Assembly (NCBI GenBank): GCA_964422155.1
Contig: CAYQZZ010000069.1
Location: forward strand, 1-10,892
DNA: 10,892 bases
Direction of reading: 5' to 3'
Source of the DNA: JBGPRB01 sp964422155
GTDB taxonomy: Bacteria > Chloroflexota > Dehalococcoidia > Dehalococcoidales > RBG-16-60-22
Part shown: positions 6,252 to 10,892 of the stretch, piece after piece
Layout of the letters: each line of letters starts with the position of its first letter
How positions within the stretch are numbered: position 1 is the stretch's first letter
Notes under the pieces: generated by a model
What the model saw: the letters and a program-made list of their open reading frames with translations, nothing else
The model's database searches: none
Told to the model about the DNA's origin: nothing
Position numbers and translations under genes: made by a program

Positions 6252-6345
6252 TGGCACTAAGTAGTGGCCGAACAGTTACAATCGCAAACATTTTAAAGCC
6301 AAAAATATATAAAAAATAATAAGAATTATTTGAAGGAGGTGCCTG

Positions 6346-6855
6346 GTGGCTAACCAGAAAGAACGATCCAAGAAATCCTCTACAGCGGCAAGCTCAAAAG
6401 TCGGAGCTCCCGCCGTGGAAGTTGAAGAAACTCCAATAGCGGAGGAGCGCTCTGTAAGCCCGCTTGACGAGGTCATGAGCCAAGCCGAAAGGGCTTATGC
6501 TGCCTACATGGATGCCGAGCGTCAAGTCGCCAAGGCTTACCATGAAAATGAAATGCAGGTAGCCAAAGCCTATAAGAGGGCGGAGAGTCAGTCCTACCGG
6601 GCTTACGAAGCTACCGTGACGCAGGCCTTGAAGGACCGCGATGAGGTGATAGCAAAAGCCGCCCGGGCTCGTGAGAATGCGATTCAGCGGGCTGAGGAGA
6701 CCTATAAAAGCAGCGAGGAAGGGGCCAACAGTGCCTGTAACGCGGCCGTGGCCGAGGCTGCCAGCAATCGTGATGAGAACATCGAAAAAGCCTGGACAGT
6801 CCGCGACGAGACCATCGAGCAAGCCTGGCAGATATATTCCAAGATAGCCAGATAG
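6346..6855 (+). CDS. Short helical protein of 11 consecutive 11-residue repeats
   Basis: A 169-residue protein with a GTG start supported by AAGGAGGT at 6333-6340, five bases upstream. Residues 1-46 are polar and probably disordered (Ser, Lys, Ala, Pro, Glu). Residues 47-167 divide into eleven successive units of exactly 11 residues, such as ERQVAKAYHEN, EMQVAKAYKRA, IEKAWTVRDET and IEQAWQIYSKI, with Ala, Tyr or Trp at repeated positions. Hendecad repeats of this kind form slightly right-handed coiled coils. There is no membrane segment, catalytic motif or signal peptide. It lies 213 bases after the long coiled-coil gene, on the same strand, and is convergent with tubulin-like paralogue B. 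The aromatic residues set it apart from the Ala-only core of its neighbour. No known family recognised; a structural or adaptor role for the GTPase filaments is conjecture. Confidence 0.85.
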   Translation: MANQKERSKKSSTAASSKVGAPAVEVEETPIAEERSVSPLDEVMSQAERAYAAYMDAERQVAKAYHENEMQVAKAYKRAESQSYRAYEATVTQALKDRDEVIAKAARARENAIQRAEETYKSSEEGANSACNAAVAEAASNRDENIEKAWTVRDETIEQAWQIYSKIAR

Positions 6856-6876
6856 TTGCCGTCCATCCGGTAGAGC

Positions 6877-6900
6877 CTATCGGACGACCATGTCCGATAG
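6877..6900. terminator. Hairpin between convergent genes, possible bidirectional terminator
   Basis: CTATCGGAC (6877-6885) and GTCCGATAG (6892-6900) form a perfect 9-bp stem with a 6-base loop, 22 bases after the stop of the short helical gene. There is no T-run on either side, so if it terminates transcription it is not a classical intrinsic site. Confidence 0.45.
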
Positions 6901-6909
6901 TGTTAAGAG

Positions 6910-6978
6910 GAACCGGTAGTAAGTAATAGTCGGCAGGATAGAGGTTGCGGAGCGGAGCTTTCCGGTGATAACCGGTTC
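6910..6978. repeat. Long-range inverted repeat in the convergent intergenic region
   Basis: GAACCGGT (6910-6917) and ACCGGTTC (6971-6978) are exact complements 53 bases apart. A local alternative, CCGGT (6962-6966) with ACCGG (6971-6975), would compete with it. No open frame is supported here; the region could be structured 3' untranslated RNA of either neighbour. Confidence 0.35.
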
Positions 6979-7018
6979 TTCGAATGTAATTGACGGATAG
7001 CTAAACTGAATAATCCGG

Positions 7019-8194
7019 TTATAACAGCGAGGGAATGTCCTTTATCGTGATATCAATCCCTCGCTGTGTGCTTACCACGCCTTCCTGACGTTTCTTGAGC
7101 TCCGCGATGAGGTTAATGGCCTTGGTGAAGTAGTTCCTTACCTTTTCCACATCGCTCATTTCCGAAAGCACGACGGTAATATCCAGATTACCCTTCTCCC
7201 GGGGATAGTCACCGCTTCTGATGATGGCTTCCGGGGCCATATTTTTGATATAAGTGCCGAGCTCTTTGATAAGGTCGACATTGATTTCCTTGGCCGGGGC
7301 CGAAACGAGATAGAGGGCTCTCTTGGAATCAAGCGGATTGCATTTAATGGATAGTCCGCTGATAGCCTCATCGAGTGCCTGAATGCCTTTCTGGGTTTCC
7401 GTGGCCTTGTCCCGGAAATCACGGGCTTGATTGAAGAAGGATTTGAACGTCGAGGTATGCGACCGTCCGTAGCCCAGAGTTGTCCAGCCGACCAGTGTCT
7501 GTATGATGTCACCGGCATCAAGTATCTTGGCACCGATGAATTTGGACTTTTTCTCTTCGCCGGCACAGAGCAGATTGAAAAAGGGCTGCGCAATCATTAT
7601 GTTAATCATGGCAAGGTTAACGGTGAGCGGGGAATCTTTCATAACATACCTCTGGTTATCGACAAGGAATATGGCATCGGCAACCAGATAGCTGGACTTC
7701 AGGCAGGTAGCCACATTATAGACAGTCCTGTCCTCGGTTAATACTTCATGCTCAAAGGGGAGGACGATAAGGTTGTAGACCGGCTTATCGACATAGCGTT
7801 CCTTAATCTGCTGCGTCATAACCGATATCGCTCCGGAGCCCGTACCGCCACCGGCGCTGGCAACGAGCAAGAAGGCGTCCGTTTCCGCAAAGTGTTCGGT
7901 GTTTCTGATGACTTCAATAACTTTATCGGAGTCTTCCCGGGCTATCTCAGCGCCAAGCTCGTTGATTTTACCGACGCCGTGGCCCTGCGTTTTTTTATTG
8001 CCGATGAGGATGCGGTGCTGGAAGTCCGACTTAATGGTGTGCAGTCCGCTCATGTCAGCGACATCCGTATTGACAGCGTAGGCGCCGGTAATAATATGGA
8101 GTCCGCGTAAGCCTCGAGCTCTTCTATTAAGACGGGCAAATTCGTCGGCGATCCTGCCGCCGCATTGTCCGAAACCAATCACAATTAATTTCAT
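7019..8194 (-). CDS. CetZ-like tubulin/FtsZ-superfamily GTPase, paralogue B
   Basis: The second 391-residue tubulin-superfamily GTPase, alignable to paralogue A end to end without gaps; my hand count is about 260 identical residues (66%). It has T1 GFGQCGG (7-13), NTDVADMSGL (42-51), GHGVGKINELGAE (71-83), GGTGSG (116-121) and the T7-type acids D226 and D229, so both copies should bind and hydrolyse GTP. The most divergent parts are residues 247-265 and 372-384, followed by the shared terminal KDIPSLL. ATG at 8194 follows AAGGTGA. A TTGACA-N17-TAAAAT promoter lies 29-58 bases upstream, so it is transcribed separately from the gap gene. It converges on the short helical gene. Two intact paralogues suggest heteropolymers or distinct jobs, as among CetZ paralogues, but this is inference. 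Confidence 0.9.
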   Translation of the reverse strand: MKLIVIGFGQCGGRIADEFARLNRRARGLRGLHIITGAYAVNTDVADMSGLHTIKSDFQHRILIGNKKTQGHGVGKINELGAEIAREDSDKVIEVIRNTEHFAETDAFLLVASAGGGTGSGAISVMTQQIKERYVDKPVYNLIVLPFEHEVLTEDRTVYNVATCLKSSYLVADAIFLVDNQRYVMKDSPLTVNLAMINIMIAQPFFNLLCAGEEKKSKFIGAKILDAGDIIQTLVGWTTLGYGRSHTSTFKSFFNQARDFRDKATETQKGIQALDEAISGLSIKCNPLDSKRALYLVSAPAKEINVDLIKELGTYIKNMAPEAIIRSGDYPREKGNLDITVVLSEMSDVEKVRNYFTKAINLIAELKKRQEGVVSTQRGIDITIKDIPSLL

Positions 8195-8223
8195 AACTCA
8201 CCTTTTTGTAAGTTTGATTCCCC

Positions 8224-8252
8224 ATTTTACGGAATTCCGCACAGGATGTCAA
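8224..8252 (-). promoter_or_regulatory. Promoter of tubulin-like paralogue B with palindromic spacer
   Basis: On the minus strand TTGACA (8247-8252), a 17-base spacer and TAAAAT (8224-8229); predicted leader about 23 bases. The spacer contains the perfect 10-bp palindrome CGGAATTCCG (8230-8239), touching the -10 box, a possible operator different in sequence from the one at paralogue A. Confidence 0.6.
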
Positions 8253-8327
8253 TCAGTACTTAGGTATGCTCAAGTGCGAATTTCGCTATAGCCGGGGAAT
8301 AAAATTCATTCGGACTGGCCTTGTTCT

Positions 8328-9341
8328 CTATAGACCCTTCGAGGCGATATAAACAGCCAGGTCGCCGAGGCGGCAGCTATAGCCCCACTCGTTATCGTAC
8401 CAGGCCAGTATCTTGACCATATTCCCGCCGATGACCATGGTGCCCGGCCCATCGATGATGGAGCTATGGGAGTTGCCCTTGAAGTCCATGCTGACCAGCT
8501 CCTCCTCGCAGAACTCCAGGATATCCTTCAGCGGCCCCACGGCGGCGGCTTTCAAGGCTTTGTTGACATCTTCCACGGTAACTTCCTTTTCCAGGTCGCA
8601 GACGAAGTCGATGACGGAGACAGTGGGCGTCGGCACGCGGAAAGCCAGGCCGTGAATTTTGCCCTTGAGCGCCGGTATGACCTGGGTGACGGCTTTGGCG
8701 GCGCCGGTGGTGGTGGGTATCATGTTCAGACCGGCGGCGCGCGCCCGGCGTATGTCCTTGTGGACAGTATCCAGTACTACCTGGTCGTTGGTATAGGAGT
8801 GGATGGTGGTCATCAGCCCCTTGCTTATGCCGAAGGTATCGTGCAGTACCTTCACCGGCGGCGCGATGCCGTTGGTGGTGCAGGAAGCGTTCGAGATGAC
8901 ATGGTGCTTCTTGGGGTCGTAGTCTCTTTCATTGACACCGAGGACAATGGTGGCATCTTCATTCTTGGCAGGTGCCGAGATGATTACTTTTTTAGCACCG
9001 CCTTTGCGGTGAGCGACGGCTTTAGTGGCATCCGTAAAGAGTCCCGTAGATTCGATGACGATATCGACGCCGTATTTACTCCAGGGGATGGCGGCGGGGT
9101 CGCGTTCCGAGATTACCTGTATCTCCTGTCCATCGACGACGATGGCTTTCTCTCTGGCGGTAACATCGCCGGGGTAGCGGCCATAGACGCTGTCCCATTT
9201 CAGCAGGTGGGCATTGGTCCTGGTATCGGCCAGGTCATTGATGGCCACCACTTCCAGCTTATCCCTGTTACGCGCTAACGCCGCCCTGAGGGTCAGCCGA
9301 CCGATGCGGCCGAAGCCATTGATGCCTATTCTGGTTTTCAT
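8328..9341 (-). CDS. gap: Glyceraldehyde-3-phosphate dehydrogenase, type I
   Basis: A full-length 337-residue GAPDH, which interconverts glyceraldehyde 3-phosphate and 1,3-bisphosphoglycerate with NAD(P) and phosphate in cytoplasmic glycolysis or gluconeogenesis. Visible are the Rossmann start GINGFGRIGR (6-15), ND at 35-36 that fits NAD use, the active-site SNASCTTN with nucleophile C154, catalytic H181 in the TTIHSYTNDQ block, and the WYDNEWGYSCR motif near the C-terminus. The residue after CTTN is Gly instead of the common Cys. ATG at 9341 is preceded by AGGAGG at 9347-9352 with five bases between. I see no convincing -35/-10 pair at good distance. It reads in the same direction as paralogue B, but 133 bases with a promoter separate them. 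No pgk or tpi adjoins it here. Confidence 0.96.
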   Translation of the reverse strand: MKTRIGINGFGRIGRLTLRAALARNRDKLEVVAINDLADTRTNAHLLKWDSVYGRYPGDVTAREKAIVVDGQEIQVISERDPAAIPWSKYGVDIVIESTGLFTDATKAVAHRKGGAKKVIISAPAKNEDATIVLGVNERDYDPKKHHVISNASCTTNGIAPPVKVLHDTFGISKGLMTTIHSYTNDQVVLDTVHKDIRRARAAGLNMIPTTTGAAKAVTQVIPALKGKIHGLAFRVPTPTVSVIDFVCDLEKEVTVEDVNKALKAAAVGPLKDILEFCEEELVSMDFKGNSHSSIIDGPGTMVIGGNMVKILAWYDNEWGYSCRLGDLAVYIASKGL

Positions 9342-9402
9342 TTGAACCTCCTATTTATAAGCAAGATTTTTATAATATCCAATTTTAAACAAAAACCTCC
9401 TC

Positions 9403-9522
9403 TTCCTCGATGGGTTCACCCTGAAGGGAGAGGTCAGGGTGAGGGTGAAAAGTATATCTTACCCCTCACCCCATTCACTGCGTTCAGGGCAGGCTTAATC
9501 CTCTCCCACAAGGGGCGAGGAA
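9403..9522. repeat. Nested palindromic intergenic element
   Basis: Three nested inverted repeats share one centre region: TTCCTCG (9403-9409) with CGAGGAA (9516-9522), GGGAGAGG (9426-9433) with CCTCTCCC (9500-9507), and GGGTGAGGG (9437-9445) with CCCTCACCC (9463-9471). The 'GGGAGAGG...GGGTGAGGG' vocabulary is typical of dispersed intergenic palindromes or MITE-like repeats. It separates the dehydratase operon from gap and may also terminate the former. Confidence 0.5.
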
Positions 9523-9554
9523 ATACAGGATTACCCATACAATCTAATGCTCCA

Positions 9555-10571
9555 TCACCTTTTTAACATTTTTTCCTTGAAAGAGTGTTTCCTATGTATC
9601 ATGTCCAGGAAAGCCTCGATGCGGGTCTTGACATGATTGTTAAGGAAAAAGTCGGCGTTGCCTTCCAGCGTCAGCACGGGCAGGCCGATAGCATTCCGCA
9701 TGATAATATCGCCGATGCCGCGGTGGCAGAACGCCTGCACATAGTGGATAACGCCGTCGATATGCCGTCTTTGAAGCTCCGTTTTGATATCCTTAAGACG
9801 CTCGTTAATGGAGTAGGGATAGGTATAGTTAGTGTATTGCTCGGCGAGGGACAAGCCAGGCTCGGGCATGGCGAACTGGCGCTGGACCTCGTTAAAGACG
9901 ACCCTGGCGTCATGTTTCTCTATGTAGGGATACAGCTCCCTGGCATACACCGAGGGCACACCGATATACGCCAGCCTGGTTTCTCCATTGGGGTAGGGCT
10001 GGCGCCCGGCACAGATATCCAGCAAACTCTGCAATTCTCTTTGGTATTTGCGATAGTCCCCGTTGAAGTCGGAGGTGGAGACGAGCCAGAGGTGGTTCTC
10101 CCAGCCGCTGACGGTATTTTGCTTCCAGGTAAGCTCGTCAAGCTTAAAGGCAAGGTCACGCGCCGGCTGAAGCTCTTTCCTGACTTTATCAGCGGCTGCC
10201 AGGGTGGTGCCCAGCGCGGCCGCCAGAGTTTTCAGGACAGACTGCATGAGATGGGGGTCGGGACGGTCAGGGTAGGCGAAAGGCATGGCGTTAAGTCCCT
10301 TGAGCTTGAGGACTTCCATGAGCATGATGGTATTGGAGCAGTCGCCGCTGGTGACGCAGAGGACGTCCTCGATGTTGGAGTCCAGGCAAACGCCGTAGAT
10401 TCCCTTTATCCAGCTACAGCAGTTGAGGGGAAAGCCGGCTCTCTCGGCGATGGTGATGAGCCGGCCGGGGTCGGGGTCGTTAACGAGGACATTGTTCAAA
10501 TCAACTGGCTGATAGCCGGCGGCTATCAGAACCTCCACGGGGACGGTGGTGGTGATGCCTATCTTTTTCAT
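9555..10571 (-). CDS. 2-hydroxyacyl-CoA dehydratase D-component family protein (HgdB/BcrC-like)
   Basis: A 338-residue member of the 2-hydroxyglutaryl-CoA dehydratase D-component family, iron-sulfur subunits that take part in ATP-primed radical dehydration of 2-hydroxyacyl-CoAs or, in benzoyl-CoA reductase, ring reduction. Seen are the N-terminal PVEVLIAAGYQPV block, cysteines C51/C52, C78 (SGDCSN) and C282 (AFCHRGIGD) as candidate cluster ligands, and the C-terminal TLEGNADFF and TRIEAFLDMI segments typical of the family. No second dehydratase subunit or ATPase activator is in the window, so the substrate is undecided; many such stand-alone proteins lack an assigned reaction. The ATG at 10571 has no SD and follows the upstream stop by only 13 bases, suggesting translational coupling to the hydrolase gene. 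Confidence 0.85.
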   Translation of the reverse strand: MKKIGITTTVPVEVLIAAGYQPVDLNNVLVNDPDPGRLITIAERAGFPLNCCSWIKGIYGVCLDSNIEDVLCVTSGDCSNTIMLMEVLKLKGLNAMPFAYPDRPDPHLMQSVLKTLAAALGTTLAAADKVRKELQPARDLAFKLDELTWKQNTVSGWENHLWLVSTSDFNGDYRKYQRELQSLLDICAGRQPYPNGETRLAYIGVPSVYARELYPYIEKHDARVVFNEVQRQFAMPEPGLSLAEQYTNYTYPYSINERLKDIKTELQRRHIDGVIHYVQAFCHRGIGDIIMRNAIGLPVLTLEGNADFFLNNHVKTRIEAFLDMIHRKHSFKEKMLKR

Positions 10572-10584
10572 TAAATTTATTATA

Positions 10585-10892
10585 TCAGGTTTGTCCGTAA
10601 TAAATAATATCGCCTTTGGGCAGCTTGTTAATACGGCTATCGGCGGCCATCATTTCGAGGTGGGCGAGAGTCTCAAAGATGGCCATCCTCTTATGGAAAG
10701 GGGGTAGGTCCTGCCACCCGTTATTGTCGCCCCAGTTTATCTCCTGGGCTATGCGGTAGGCCGTTCCGGGTTCAAACTTTATCGACTCCAGAATTTCCAG
10801 GTTTCGGTGCTCGTGGTGCCGTGTTATCTCGTCGATGCGCGGTCTGAGCCGGGTGAAGGGTTTGTCATGGCCGGGCAAGGTAAGCTCGATGT
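10585..10892 (-). CDS. Metallo-beta-lactamase-fold hydrolase, C-terminal part (5' end beyond window)
   Basis: The frame is open to the window edge; the visible part begins mid-protein with an IELTLPGHDKPF stretch, whose PGH supplies a late metal-ligand histidine of the metallo-beta-lactamase fold. The following helical segment (RIDEI, HHEHRNLEILE, GTAYRIAQEI, W, ETLAHLEMMAADSRI) matches the C-terminal winged-helix domain of LACTB2-like MBL hydrolases. Such enzymes cleave esters, thioesters or phosphodiesters. About 100 residues are present, stopping with TGA at 10585-10587. The TTG at 10878 lies inside the conserved LPGH motif, so it is not the start. Pairing with a CoA-dehydratase subunit suggests, without proving, an acyl-thioester substrate. 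Confidence 0.8.
   Translation of the reverse strand, partial: IELTLPGHDKPFTRLRPRIDEITRHHEHRNLEILESIKFEPGTAYRIAQEINWGDNNGWQDLPPFHKRMAIFETLAHLEMMAADSRINKLPKGDIIYYGQT

Noticed and set aside
8466..9278. Plus-strand 270-codon open frame opposite gap
   Set aside because: Shadow of the GAPDH coding frame; composition is Gly/Asp-rich and lacks any family feature.
9354..9359. TATAAA as the -10 box of gap
   Set aside because: It would place the transcript start within the ribosome binding site, and the matching -35 agrees at only three of six positions.
9585..10574. Plus-strand 329-codon open frame opposite the dehydratase gene
   Set aside because: It is a mirror frame of a clear family gene; the translation is Gly/Val/Asp-rich with no motif and there is no matching start signal.

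Overview
The window reads as bacterial chromosome: Shine-Dalgarno sites and sigma70-type promoters precede most genes, and there are remnants of a bacterial dnaX gene and of bacterial IS21 and IS3 elements. My best guess for the source is Chloroflexota, perhaps class Dehalococcoidia or an uncultivated relative. That rests on general resemblance of the protein set and no marker gene here proves it.

Layout. Positions 1-1304 hold two minus-strand genes, a double-cupin protein followed by a small two-cluster ferredoxin. Positions 1500-2390 are a scrapyard: IS21 end sequence, the 3' end of istB, a DUF1566-like fragment, the 5' end of an IS3-type orfA, an internal piece of dnaX, and a short palindromic repeat. 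None of these is intact.

Positions 2411-8252 are the core of interest. Two paralogous tubulin/FtsZ-superfamily GTPases, each 391 residues and resembling the archaeal CetZ group more than canonical FtsZ, sit on the minus strand at either side of two plus-strand genes for long alpha-helical proteins. The GTPases align without gaps at about 66% identity (hand count). Both end in the same heptapeptide, KDIPSLL, after an unconserved stretch, which recalls the variable linker plus conserved tail peptide of FtsZ. The larger helical protein is 20 units of 25 residues with insertions that are all exact multiples of 11 residues; the smaller one is 11 consecutive 11-residue units. Each of the four genes has a candidate promoter of its own with 17-bp spacing. 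I infer a cytoskeletal module, GTPase filaments plus coiled-coil partners, but the sequence shows only the architecture and linkage.

Positions 8328-10892 return to metabolism: glyceraldehyde-3-phosphate dehydrogenase, a nested palindromic intergenic element, and an apparent two-gene operon of a metallo-beta-lactamase-fold hydrolase (5' end beyond the window) followed by a 2-hydroxyacyl-CoA dehydratase D-type subunit.
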